Assembly: GCA_032622095.1 (NCBI GenBank)
Contig: CP136068.1
Location: 134,175,989-134,239,988, forward strand
DNA: 64,000 nt
Direction of reading: 5' to 3'
DNA from: Siphonodentalium dalli
Taxonomy: Eukaryota; Mollusca; Scaphopoda; Gadilida; Siphonodentaliidae
Both the position numbers and the translations under genes were made by a program. This document shows, piece by piece, positions 11,092 to 21,878 of the stretch (the first letter of the stretch is position 1; each line of letters opens with the position of its first letter). The notes under the pieces were generated by a model. It was not told where the DNA came from, made no database searches, and saw nothing but the letters and a program-made list of their open reading frames with translations.

Positions 11092-11717
11092 CGTTTTGTG
11101 TTAATTGTAACCTCTATCCAGATATTTTCTACTTCGTCACTGTCAAGTTCATCGCGTATTTTAAATGGTATAGTGTCACGAACGTAAATACACACACCCC
11201 CTCCTGTTCTGCCATCTTTCCTGTCTTTGCGGGCAGGACCATGGTAGCCAGGAAGATGGATTTCTGAATCCTGGATAAAATGATCGAGCCATGATTCTGT
11301 TAATAGACATATGTCGTATTCCCCACTTGATGTTTCGGCCGCAAGTATATCTACTTTATTTCTGATACTCTGTGTGTTCAGTACAAGTACCGAGTGATTG
11401 TGTTGTTCGGTTGAGGGGCCTGGGTTAGTCTCCATGTCTCCTGCCAGGACCAAAAGAGCCTTTGCTAGAAATACCGCTAATAATGTTAGAACTGTCACGC
11501 ATGTAAAGAGGAATACAGTTGTGTGTGACATCGCTAATTTAGTGTTCAGATTCGTCTTTTTATCATCGGAATTTGGAGAATTAGATAGTTTCTTGCCTGC
11601 CAAGTTATGTTTGAGCGCGCAGACTTGTTCCACCGGGAAGAAAATGAAAACCAACAGTGTCAATGTTAAGGCAGTTATAAGATCCAGTCCACGTAAGCGC
11701 AGCATGATATAAAACAA
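10986..11717 (-). pseudogene. LINE ORF2 N-terminus: hydrophobic leader, 2A motif, first half of APE endonuclease
   Basis: The frame is 243 codons. Residues 11-29 and 67-92 are hydrophobic. DMETNPGP sits at residues 94-101. Downstream come the endonuclease blocks VLNTQSIRNKVD, ICLLTESWLDHF (the catalytic Glu is in the TESW block), LPGYHGPARKDR, RTGGGVCIYVRD and NIWIEV. These are the conserved N-terminal blocks of APE endonucleases of CR1/jockey-type LINEs. The protein would nick target DNA to prime reverse transcription. The real endonuclease frame leaves this one near 11050, where a frameshift moves it into the 10510-11091 frame (YHPPNYP... GGDFNENY). An alternative start is the Met at residue 63, closer to the 2A motif. 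Confidence 0.9.
11415..11438 (-). other. 2A-type ribosome-skipping motif DMETNPGP
   Basis: The codons spell D-M-E-T-N-P-G-P, preceded by ALLVLAG. This matches the consensus D-x-E-x-N-P-G-P of 2A and 2A-like peptides. During translation of such peptides the ribosome fails to form the Gly-Pro bond and so releases two proteins. 2A-like motifs are established at the N-terminus of some invertebrate APE-type non-LTR retrotransposon ORFs. Here it would separate a hydrophobic leader of about 100 residues from the endonuclease-RT protein. Activity is inferred from the motif only. Confidence 0.85.
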
Positions 11718-11740
11718 GCATGTTTTGATTGTTTCACAAA

Positions 11741-13440
11741 GAGACGCCCCCTCCCTGACAGCCTGACAGCAATATTGTGAAATGCACCGATTCTTGCCCT
11801 ATATAACATTATGTCACCCATTATCAAAAGTCATATCAAATTCCTGAGGGCAGTTCTGTTTTGGTCATCCTCGGTGCACATTAATAACATATTAATATAG
11901 CATAATCTGGCAAATATAGAGATGTATACGTATCAGTGGTGTGTTTTAAATTTATTTTCAACCCAGTCTGCTTGCTAGCTAGGTGTAAGTAGGTAGGAGA
12001 AAGAGGACAGAGTAGAACAGAAGGGCGGTTGAGTATAGTGAATGAGAGTATGAGATGGCAATAGTGAGTGGCAATAGAATGTATGCCAATCGTGGTTGTA
12101 CGGGCCGATGGGTTTTTTGAGTCGACCAAACAGGGGTTCATCTTAAGTTTGATAATCTTAGGGTGTGTTTTGAGCTCGGAGCTCTTCATCGCGGAAATGT
12201 ATATGCAGCGGAAATGACTATAGGAATCATGTTTCTTAAGTGAGGGATAGAAACATTCGTGTCGTGAACGGTTTTTGGGGTAACGTGGATCGACGAGGTA
12301 TGTCAGGAGTAGATGGGTGTGTGGAATTATAGAATGCAATAGGATTGCTTGCGTAATTGAGAGAGCGTATCATATACATATGCTACAACTTATTTACAAA
12401 TCTCAGCAAGGGATACAATTATAAATATAAGCATTATAATTATTATATAATACATAATTAACTATTTTTAACTACGGTGCCCGGGCAGTTTGCATGATTC
12501 ATACTAGAGACCAGAGTCTTAGCGCTGCAATTATGTGGACAACACTTCGATTTAAGTGCGCATAAGATTAACAGGAAGACACACCACTACACTTACATAT
12601 AATTGCATAAACACACACAGACCTATATATACACATACGCATGCGCAAGGACACACGTACATGTACATACATATATGCGTGTGTTCCCAAATAACTAAAT
12701 GTAGTTTATCATTTGATTATCATTTGACAATTCTGAATTTTTCTCTAGCGGATACATCACTGTATGGATACACGTGTATCATTTTTCGGTATGCACGGGC
12801 ATGGACAATTCAGTGCGTTTTCTAGAAAAGCTCAAGCTATATACATAAAACATGCCATGATGCATTTCCGCGAAGGGAAACCCGGTTAACAGTCCAAAAA
12901 AATGTTTTTATAGATTATGTGTAGTCCTATACATGTAGCGGTTAATCAAATATTTACAAGTCAAGTTCTGACCGCCATGTTACATATAATTACATATTTT
13001 AAGATTTAAAAGGCAAATCTTTAAATCGTTTCATATATGTCATAATTATATGCTAACTGTTTTTTCTAAAGTCAACATGCGCATATAGGCGCAGAGCTAA
13101 TGTTGCATATTTAATGATTTATGCTGTTGTGCATAGCAATTTATATTGACAGAATATGCAAAAATTAATGGCATATTGTTTCTCGAATCGGTACTGCTGT
13201 ATGCGACTTATTTTAATGAAAATAGGACTGCACCGGCGCAGACGTGAAAATTGTCGCATTTCTTCAAAATTTATATTCTTGGCGATTCCATGCAATATAG
13301 TTGTATTGGAAGGAGAATACGAAAATTTTTTTTAATTTTCTTTCGCGAATCATGCTTTGAAGCAGAGTTGGCCTGTCAGAGTATATGCTATGCTGTGGAC
13401 TGACTTTTGTGACCGAACATGCATAGATGCAAGTTCGTGT
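11741..13440. other. Stretch without a recognisable gene
   Basis: The first 100-150 bp may be the LINE 5' UTR. The rest is AT-rich with a short (ac/ta)-rich patch near 12590-12690. The 152-codon minus-strand frame at 11881-12339 has no recognisable motif, and I do not call it a gene. Confidence 0.5.
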
Positions 13441-15095
13441 ATATAATATATTATTATGTGGTATGCCTCGTGGCTAAAATTGAATTTAATGATGCAGATT
13501 AATGTATGTATGTATTATGAATATGCCATTATGTGGCCTGCGTTTGTGGCTGAACCTCTCTAATCTCTATAGTCAGGTTATATAGTGTATATATACTATA
13601 TCGTTTAGTGGTAAGCCTCGTGGCTGGAATTGCAAGTAATGATGCAGATTAATAAACATATATAAAGAATATGCCATTCCGTGGCCTGCCGTTTGTGGCG
13701 GAACCTCTCTTATATAGTCGGGTTATAGTGTATATAATATATCATTTTGTGTTATGCCTCGTATATAGCTGGCATTTAATGATGCAGATTGGTGTAAACA
13801 TATTAAGAATATGCCATTCCGTGGCCGGCCGTTTGTGGCGGAACCTCTCTTATATAGACGGGTTATAGTGTATATAATATATCGTTTTGTGGTATGCCTC
13901 GTGGCTGGAATTGCACGAAATGATGCAGATTAATAAACATATATAAAGAATATGCCATTCCGTGGCCTGCCGTTTGTGGCGGAACCTCTCTTATATAGTC
14001 GGGTTATAGTGTATATAATATATCGTTTTGTGTTATGCCTCGTATATAGCTGGCATTTAATGATGCAGATTGGTGTAAACATATTAAGAATATGCCATTC
14101 CGTGGCCTGCCTTTTGTGGCGGAACCTCTCTTATAAAGTCGGGTTATAGTGTATATAATATATCGTTTTGTGGTATACCTCGTGGCTGAATTGCATGTAA
14201 TGATGCAGATTAATAAACATATATTAAGAATATGCCATTCCGTGGCCTGCCGTTTGTGGCGGAACCTCTCTTATATAGTCGGGTTATAGTGTATATAATA
14301 TATCGTTTTGTGTTATGCCTCGTATATAGCTGGCATTTAATGATGCAGATTGGTGTAAACATATTAAGAATATGCCATTCTGTGGCCTGCCGTTTGTGGC
14401 GGAACATCTCTTATATAGACGGGTTATAGTGTATATAATATATCGTTTTGTGGTATGCCTCGTGGCTGGAATTGCATGTAATGATGCAGATTAATAAACA
14501 TATATATTAAGAATATGCCATTCAGTGGCCTGCCGTTTGTGGCGGAACCTCTCTTATATATAGTCGGGTTATATATAGTGTTTATAATATATCGTTTTGT
14601 GGTATGCCTCGTGGCTGGAATTGCATTTAATGATGCAGATTGGTGAAGACATATTAAGAATATGCCATTCCGTGGTCTGCCTTTTGTGGCTGAACATGTC
14701 AACATGCAGGCTAGTGTATGAATATACCAATGCATGCGTGTTATGCCTCGTGGCTGGAACTGTATTAAATTAATGATGTAGATCGATATGGTTATATATC
14801 TTATGAATATTCCATTCCGTGGCATGTCGTTGTTGTGTATAATATGCAGTTTTATGGCATGCATCATGACTGGATTTCTGATATGCAGAGTGATGTACAT
14901 GTGTATGTATTAAGAATACGCCGTTCCGTGGCACGCCGCTCATGGTTAAGACTGCATGCGTCTGAGATGCAGGGTGAAAACCATGTAAAATACATGTGAA
15001 AGCCGTTTTGCGGCAAGCCTCCCAAGGTGGGCCTGCATCGGGTATGCAGGAGTGATAATACATGTAAAATACATGTGAATGCCGGTTTGTGGCTG
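13441..15095 (+). repeat. Satellite array: about 140-bp monomers in a 280-bp dimeric order
   Basis: The anchor gatgcagatt occurs near 13491, 13641, 13781, 13922, 14062, 14202, 14342, 14483 and 14631. Two alternating monomer types follow it: taataaacatat and ggtgtaaacata. Each monomer also carries atgccattccgtggcctgcc and tgtggcggaacctctcttat. The 65-codon open frames repeated at 280-bp steps are translations of the dimer. The array decays at both ends: before 13600 and after 14700 the monomers are strongly diverged, and the last recognisable pieces reach about 15095. Decay at the edges with a homogeneous core fits unequal exchange. Confidence 0.95.
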
Positions 15096-15206
15096 TTCCA
15101 GTCAAATTACAGGAATTGTGAAATGTTCGGGGAACTGGAAGGAGGATATATAAACATAAATAAATGCGCGCGATTCGTTGTGATCACACTGAGACGGAAT
15201 AAAGTC

Positions 15207-15302
15207 GCTTCACCAGTATCACACAATGATTGTATTGTGTTGTGTTGTACCATGGGTATGGTGGGCATTGATATAGAAGCTTCTGGGGTTTCGTGGAGAA
15301 GA
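15207..15302. repeat. Dispersed repeat, copy 2 (first copy at 5993-6087)
   Basis: It is about 93% identical to 5993-6087 in the same orientation, from ttcaccagtatcacacaatg to gcttctggggtttcgtggag. On the minus strand it encodes the same HETPEASI-MPTIPMVQHNT peptide. It lies just beyond the decayed edge of the 13.4-15.1 kb satellite. Confidence 0.85.
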
Positions 15303-15520
15303 ACAATTTCTCTTCATATTGAAATCCGATGATGTATTAAGTCCAAATGCGCCCAAAATATTACGCGTTCGTCTTTCCAAACACAATGACGTATCGATGT
15401 TGTTATGAGCTTGGTGTTATGAACCATTGCGCATTCACCGAGAAATAATTGAAACTAGCCACGTGGGCGCCGACCAATTAGAATGCTGGATTTAGTGATG
15501 ACAACACTTAGTATGTAAAT

Positions 15521-16366
15521 ATACACTCTAAATCTAGTTGGATGAACGTTGTATATAACTCGTTGGGTGCGAATTTGTTGTGTACTTATTATCCAACAGT
15601 TTAGTACGATGTACACAACTGATTGCGTGAACTGTCTTCTGTTGTATTACTTTCATACCACATTGGATAAAACCGCCACGTGACCGGGTCATCCAATAGC
15701 AGCGCGTTTCCGGTGCGGGCGAGCATGCGAGTTTTTGGCTCCAAATATTTCAAAACAAGATGGACGACTGCGTGAAAAAACTCCTGAGCGACTGGAAAAT
15801 GTGACAAGACGTCGTGGATAGCTTTGCCGGTATAGTATACCTTTATTATAATTATTCTTTGTACGATACGCTGATTATGTAGGCTTTATGTATTGAGTGT
15901 ATATTTATTTATATTTGCCAAATTTTGAAGTTTACAAATATACACAACTGCTGACGGCACTAATTTTACTAAAGTAGTACACTCATACACTCAACCCATA
16001 AAGCCTACCTAATCAGTGTATCGTACAAAGAATAATTATAACAAAGGTATACTATACCGGCAAAGCCATCCACGACGTCTTGTCCCATTTTACTTTCCAA
16101 TCAACGTTGGGTAAACTTTCCAATCAACAAATGTCATCCAACTCTACCCAACACCCAACAGTTCAATAAACGTAGATAGGTGCTGTGGCTAAACTAACGT
16201 TGATTGAGTGTTGTGTGAAATTTCATCCAACATGTTGTATAATTAACATACAACCGTTGGTAGTAAATATATATGCAACGTTGTGTAAAAGTGTATCCAA
16301 CAAAATTGTCATGCAACTTTTCACACAACGTAGATAACTTATTATCCAACAAAATTCAGGGTGTAT
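15521..16366. mobile_element. Foldback MITE, 846 bp
   Basis: The outer ends atacactctaaatctagttg and, inverted, atacaccctgaattttgttg form diverged terminal repeats of about 25 bp. Nearer the middle, about 15799-15902 and about 15985-16085 form a long, about 95% inverted repeat (acaagacgtcgtggat, ctttgccggtatagtatacc, attctttgtacgata) around an about 80-bp loop. The motif gttggat, or atccaac in the other orientation, is scattered through both flanks. There is no coding. No clean target-site duplication was found. Confidence 0.8.
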
Positions 16367-16741
16367 GACTATAATGAATCAGATGATGGACGTCAATGAC
16401 ATAACTCGTAGTATGATTGTGTGAACCGTTTACAATATAGGTTGCCCTGGGCGGTTTTTACACGCAAGACACACCCCACATAGATACAAGTAACCAAATC
16501 TCATTAATCGCCACAAGGACGCATTTTATGATTATTTGTTAGATTAGATTGTAATTAGGATGCAGATAGCTGTTCCGTGGGTGGTTACTGAACGTTGACA
16601 CGGCCTCGAGGACGAAGATAAAGGGAAAGAGGCGAACAAAAATAACGCCCCAGCGTACACCATATTCTTTTTTTGTGTCATGGTTAGATTAACGAAAATT
16701 TCTCTCTCGGTTTTCAGATGCTGAAATAAATAGGTTGCACG

Positions 16742-17486
16742 ATGACGTTTGCCTCCAAGAAATATATAATCCCTGTTGCAGTCTCTTCTCTGGTTATTGG
16801 TGGACTGATTATTCAAAACTTCTTCGTCTCATCTCTGTCGGACGGTCCTTCTTTCCAATCATATCTGTTGAAATATTTTTCAGGCAGTGTTATTGAATCT
16901 GTTCCAGACGTGCCGATTGCTGAATTTATTAGAAACTATAGGATTTCTAAACAAACACACGAGATGTGTTCGGTCCATAAGAAATGTCCAGACTATACAG
17001 AACAAACGTCTCGTGGTTCGTGGTATATGCGTCGTCATCATGTTAAACATTTGGATGAGCTCTCTCGCTTCCAACAACGAGTTCGACAGATGTACCATTC
17101 AAACTGGGCATCCTATCAAAGGGACGATGGGGTTTGCGGAAACCGGGATTATATGAGTGGTGTTGGTTTTCGGGCAATTTGCGAATCGTGTGGAACAACC
17201 CCTTGTTGCTTTAATAATACGTGCCAACATATTCCAATAGGTTCATGCAACTGTCCTGGGTGTTTCGACACAAGATTGCAGTTGCACGCAGAAATATCGG
17301 AATGGAGAACAGAAAGCCCTGAGTGTCAACCAACGATTTTCGATAAGGATGAAATCTGTTCAACTTTCAAAGGGAAAACATTGTTATTTATTGGAGATTC
17401 TTTGATTCGACATTTGTTCTCGGCGTTTCGTATTGCAGCGTCAGGAAACACGTACAATGGATCTATGAGAGCAAATATATCACCAG
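16742..17486 (+). CDS. SGNH/PC-esterase-like membrane protein, 5' exon
   Basis: I read the 5' exon from ATG 16742 to a donor ag|gtaacc at 17486/17487, giving 248 codons plus one base. Residues 8-29 (IIPVAVSSLVIGGLIIQNFF) form a single N-terminal membrane anchor, so a type II Golgi or secretory protein is likely. A cysteine-rich block follows (CESCGTTPCCFNNTC, then NCPGCFDTRLQLHAEISEW). Then comes KGKTLLFIGDSLIRHLFSAF, the GDS(L) nucleophile block of SGNH/PC-esterase-fold hydrolases. The rest of the catalytic domain is in the exon at 19414-19850. The frame runs past the donor to a stop at 17603-17605, but that tail has no family resemblance. Proteins with this cysteine-rich-plus-GDSLIRH layout are known as uncharacterised families in invertebrates. 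The substrate is unknown; O-acyl esterase or transferase activity is only an inference from the fold. Confidence 0.8.
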
Positions 17487-19413
17487 GTAACCACCACTTT
17501 ATGCATGCTCTTCTTATTCACTCTCGGGTCTGTTACATTGGAAGTCATTATATCGCCGGTTTTGTGATGGTTCGGGAATTACTTGTTTCGGTTCCTCATG
17601 ATTAAAAATAATCATTATTCTGGACAAAATCACGCACTTTTATAGATCTTGAATGCATTAACTTTTCATGAATAAACCGAGGCTGCAGAAGTGCCTTTTT
17701 TGCGGAAACCTGAACTCTAGATCACAATTAACTAAGAATTATGGAGTTACCGCGTAAATACACTGTATGCTATTTGCATAATCCAACAGTTATATCAAGA
17801 TATAAGAGTATAGCTACATAAGCGGAGATTAAGCTAATGTTCTTCGAGTGCCCAATACTATTCGACTTCTGTAAAAAAAAAATCATATACTAAATTTCGG
17901 TTGGAAAAAACCATCAGAACAATTTCAACCTATACTTGGTGTGAAAATTCCAACCGATGTTGCATGTGTCAGGCATGGAATTTCCAACTGATGAAAATGT
18001 TATCCAAAGCTGGGGATGATATACACCCCCGCACCGTCTCTGGTTAAAAGGACTCGTACTCTTCAGTCCTAAAATTATCCCACTTCGCACTTCTGTCACG
18101 TTCCGTTGACCATAGTACGTCGACGTATGAAGGAAATTCTAGTATACAGACTTTGTATGCTCTGACAAGATTATTTCGCGCTCCGCGTGTATGATGTGTC
18201 GCTGTTTCTTGGTATACAGTAGGCGATGGGGGTTCTATTTATAGAATCGCAATTATTGGGACACATTAAACGTTATAGTGCGACCCAGAGGCCGAGCCCT
18301 GTAAAAGGTGTAGTTGGAAATTTCAATTTCGTTTATTGGCGTTTACATTATGTCAATAATGTTGATTTTTGTTTGTGATAAGCTATGCCGCACAAATAAC
18401 AGAAATGAAAAAGATTCTATAATTACAATCATGGGTATATAATAGTTGATCTAAAGCGCGTTACTATTTCTGACTATGGCTTTCTTGTCAAAGTCTTACA
18501 GAGTACAGTTATAAGCAGTTTCCAAATTCCGAACAGTAGCGAGTACACGCTACCGGTAGACTCAATGTGGGTGTCCGTTGTTCTAGTAACTGAAGCGTGT
18601 CTGCATTCACGTGTATAGTCTTGCGAGTCGTGTGTGTATTCCGGAAATGTACAAATTGTTTTTCCGACTGCGAATTCCGTTATTTTGCAAAACATGTCAA
18701 ATTACGGTGTAAGCTTGATTATTGGGTAAGTATTGATCATATTTTTGACTTGCCATGTCATTTTGAGGAATATAATTAATTTTACAGGTTTGAACAAATT
18801 GCGAAGTGTGTTTTTAACAACCGCGATTAACAGGGGAGATCGTTTACTCGTACGAATCTACATCAAATTTACCAAATAATCAAAATTTCCTGCATTTCAA
18901 TAAAGAAATTGTTTTAATTCTGAGTTAATGAGTGCTATGTACGAGCTAATGTTTTTGAAGATAATTAATTATTAAGGGAAAGTGTTTTCTTCTGTTTTTT
19001 TTGGTACAATTTTAATCGTTTTACTACTCTCACTGCTGTCAGTGCTGGGCCATCGTGAAAATGCATGTCCACGTGGCAGTGGCGAACTAGCATAATTGTA
19101 TTGTATCAGTTGTAATTGTAGTTTGTACAGATATGCCTGTTGATGTTAATACACAGTCATTTGAGTAAATGAATTCCAGTAATGTCATTATCTGAACACA
19201 TATACGAAATTGAAAGCAAAGCATTCCTTCAAGTTCAGACTAGTATGTTTCACCAACCATAGATTCATGGTCACTAGTCTATTAGTAATGTCAAACCTGC
19301 ATATCTTTCTGAGGATAGCTTTAGCAATATAACTATCGTTCGCCATGCATACTTGTTACAATTTTGTGAGTTATAACTTGTGACTCCTTGGAATTTGACT
19401 GCTACGATAACAG
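17487..19413. other. Intron of the SGNH-like gene, with possible unplaced internal exon
   Basis: A strong donor-like ttgg|gtaagt lies at 18725/18726 and closes a short open stretch containing CEFRYFAKHVKLRC. It may belong to a middle exon of the SGNH gene, but its phase does not fit simply with the two flanking exons, so I left it out of the model. The intron also holds the repeat fragment at 17880-18060. No other structure is seen. Confidence 0.4.
17880..18060 (+). repeat. Fragment related to the foldback element at 42092-42870
   Basis: Landmarks ttggtgtgaaaattccaacc, gcatggaatttccaactgat, gaaaatgttatccaaagctg and acacccccgcacc occur in the same order as in 42740-42860. Those correspond to ttggtgtgaaatttccaact, gtatgaaatttccaactgtt and gaaaatattgaccaaagttg. 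Only the right half of the element is present, and it has no matching left terminus. Confidence 0.7.
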
Positions 19414-19850
19414 GGACAGGACGATACGATGCAGGGGTTATGAAGTCGTTTCACCAACAAATGAAAAATCTTGTCAACAAAAGGGACACGTTTGTAATCC
19501 TTAATATGGGTGTCCATGACTTTATGAAGTCTAAAGACACCATAGAACGGTACATAGCGCCCCCGCTGCGATTCATGAAGGAAGCTGATTGGCCGAAAGT
19601 TGTTTGGTTATCTCAGCATAAGCCTGGTCTCCTCAGATCAGAGGAATTGCGCCCGCAGCAAAGACCGGAAGGAGTCTTGGAGTTCAACGGTGGGATCAAG
19701 AAGTACTTAGAAAATACCACATGGCAGTATCTGGACATGTATAATTTCACGGATTCTGTTGTTAGTTTTGATGGGTATCATTATGGTATTGGACTGAACT
19801 TGATGAAATTAGACATAGTTTTACAATATATAAAAAATACAATGTGCTGA
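19414..19850 (+). CDS. SGNH/PC-esterase-like membrane protein, 3' exon
   Basis: The exon contains GTGRYDAGVMKSFHQQM, DTFVILNMGVHDFM (the conserved G-H/N block), WPKVVWLSQHKPGLLRS and the C-terminal SFDGYHYGIGLNLMKLDIVL. This carries the D-x-x-H pair that completes the Ser-Asp-His triad started by GDSL in the first exon. The acceptor is best placed after aacag at 19413. This joins in phase with the donor at 17486, giving an intron of 1927 bp. The acceptor has a poor pyrimidine tract, and the family usually has extra sequence between the GDSL and the N-M-G-H blocks, so one internal exon may be missing from my model. The stop TGA is at 19848-19850. A possible polyadenylation signal aataaa is at 20111-20116. 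Confidence 0.75.
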
Positions 19851-21205
19851 AAACCAAGAATTCGATTAAACAATTGTTGATGTTTTTTTGCTTAAAAAAA
19901 CTGTGGAATATGGCAGCCGTTTATTGTTTATGTGGCTGTGTCAAACTCCATCATGATGTTATGCTGAGACGAAGCTTAAATCGGGTATAGGAATCACACC
20001 GACTCAAGTTCAAATATAAATAGCGGATTTTGGAATTTAAAAAATAGAAAGACTGAGTGTATATATAGCTTAAAGGCACGGATGGCGTTCGTTGTAAGTC
20101 ATAATTAAGAAATAAAAGGTATCAATTTATGACAATTTCCTCAATAATATACGAATAGTATAGTATGATCCAGGGGCCTGCGAAGCTTCGAGTATTCGAT
20201 TCGATTCGATATCGTTGTATTCAAAATTTCTAATAATGGGGTTTGGTTTTCAAACGAAATATGTGCGACAGATTGTTTTGCGCTAACATAACGAACGCAG
20301 ATGGCTACTACATGTAATTGCGGCACTTCCGGATCTCGCATGAATTTGAAGTCTAAAACGTACAAAGTGAATGTCGTACCACATCAGGGGCACCTCTCGT
20401 CCTCAACTTAACACCACCATAATCAGGAAGAATATTAAAATGTGGACATACTTCGTTCTTATAGTGACTTAAACCAATCATAAATATCGCGTATGCTATC
20501 GTATAAATACTGTGCATGCTATCGTCAATAGCTGCACAGTATTAGGCAAAAAAAAATTTCAAATTTATCTACAATGCACCATATTCTAAAAACAAGATAA
20601 AAATTGTATTCAGTTGCTGAAGTTTCTGACAGAAACTAGTTTTATATCTGACAATATACCCAGAAAATGCACCAGAATGTTCGGAGCGATCTGAGTTCCA
20701 AGAAGGGACACGAAAATGCTATCTCCCGTGGCTCATGGCACGGTGACACAATGTTGCGCAATACTATACATGACAACATTGATACTATCGGTGTTGCTAG
20801 CAAAAATCTAGACGACTTCCGTGTCATCATGTTGACATCGCATTTTCACCTGACTGTGCGTCTCTTAGAACAACAAATTTATTCCTGAGATTGGGATTCA
20901 TCTGCAACCACAAATACATGTAAGACATGTATTTTAATTGAAGTAAATTGTTTTTGAAAATTTCATCTAAATTATTGCTGCTTAAAGTAAACATAGTATA
21001 TAGTATATATTTAGCGATATATATGTGTTTTACATTTTTACATGTCAATTACATGAATACAAAAATATAACAACAAAAAAACTATTTGTTTTTTTTATTT
21101 TGGGAAAAAAATCCAGGTCGGCCCAATTTCGGCAGGTAGGTACGGAAATCGGAAACACAGATGTTTTTTTTTTGCATGTAGACACAAGCCAATGTATGTT
21201 ACATA
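19851..21205. other. Stretch without a recognisable gene
   Basis: This is the 3' flank of the SGNH-like gene (possible poly(A) signal at 20111) followed by AT-rich DNA. The short open frames (20141-20365, 20642-20888) have no motif. I see nothing else to report. Confidence 0.5.
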
Positions 21206-21878
21206 ATCTGACGTTTTGTAATGCATGTATATACGAAAAGGCTATTATTCCCATTCTACTCTACGGATCGGAAATATGGGGGGTATGTAATAATAGCATG
21301 ATACAACCTACCGAACTTTGGTTTCTTAAATATATTTTGAAACTTAAACCTAGTACCCCATCAGCTATGATATATGGTGAACTCGGGTTGTACCCCATTA
21401 CTGTCAAAATTGAACAGAGAATTCTGGCTTTTTAGGCGAGACAGTGCCGAGACTGATAAGTGGAAACCGAAACAGAATAAGCTACTTGCTTTATTGGTCT
21501 CTGTGTAGTAAATTCAATACTAATGATCGTCGTGTACACCATAATTCGGAATGGATAAAATATGTAAATAATTTACTTAACGCGCTGGTTATGAGTGGAG
21601 TCTGGAACAGCCATGCGATCGTTTCTACGAAATCCTTTACTACACTCATTAAAAACAAAACGCGGGACAAATATTCAACTGATTGGTGAGCCACTTTAAA
21701 TTCCTCAGAGAAATACGCGTTTTATAGAACTATCAAGCATTCGTATGGGCTTGAAAAGTACCTGATTTTCATCAAAGAAAGGGACGCATATGCCCTACTA
21801 CGTTTTAGAACTAGAAACCATAGCAACTTCAGATTAGACTGGCTTATCAAAAGGCGTGAAAATTTGCTCATTTTGTAA
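21206..21878 (+). pseudogene. LINE ORF2 C-terminal part, upstream piece (split by an insertion)
   Basis: This continues the LINE family seen at 49.6-62.2 kb. Recognisable blocks are AIIPILLYGSEIWG, LKYILKLKPSTPSAMIYGEL and, after a frameshift near 21435, SGNRNRISYLLYWSL, EWIKYVNNLLNALVMSGVW and LLRFRTRNHSNFRLDWLI. The final readable part is KICSFC, the first C-x2-C of the terminal zinc knuckle, where the frame is cut by the insertion at 21879. The fragment is 5'-truncated at about 21206. It carries frameshifts and stops (21435, 21688), so it is a dead copy. Its homologues at 61426-62102 (MVVPLMLYGCEVW, RTRNHALPIESGTW) show the expected order. Confidence 0.85.

Larger units (their letters stand above)
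8066..11740 (-). mobile_element. Near-complete APE-type LINE with 2A-like N-terminus (CR1/jockey-like superclade, clade not assigned)
   Basis: On the minus strand this 3.6-kb element reads: hydrophobic N-terminus, 2A-type motif, APE endonuclease, reverse transcriptase and C-terminal CxCG...HxxxxC knuckle. The coding part ends with TGA at 8260-8262. A degenerate run of ATT triplets (about 8066-8085) could be the 3' tail. The reading frame is broken by at least one frameshift near 11050, a frame change near 10540-10330 and an in-frame TAG at 8452-8454, so this copy is dead but young. No full 5' UTR or target-site duplication could be fixed. The parts are described separately. Confidence 0.9.

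Noticed and set aside
18597-18779. Internal exon of the SGNH gene (CEFRYFAKHVKLRC, ending at gtaagt)
   Set aside because: Donor is strong but the frame and phase do not join to the flanking exons; kept as a note in the intron entry.
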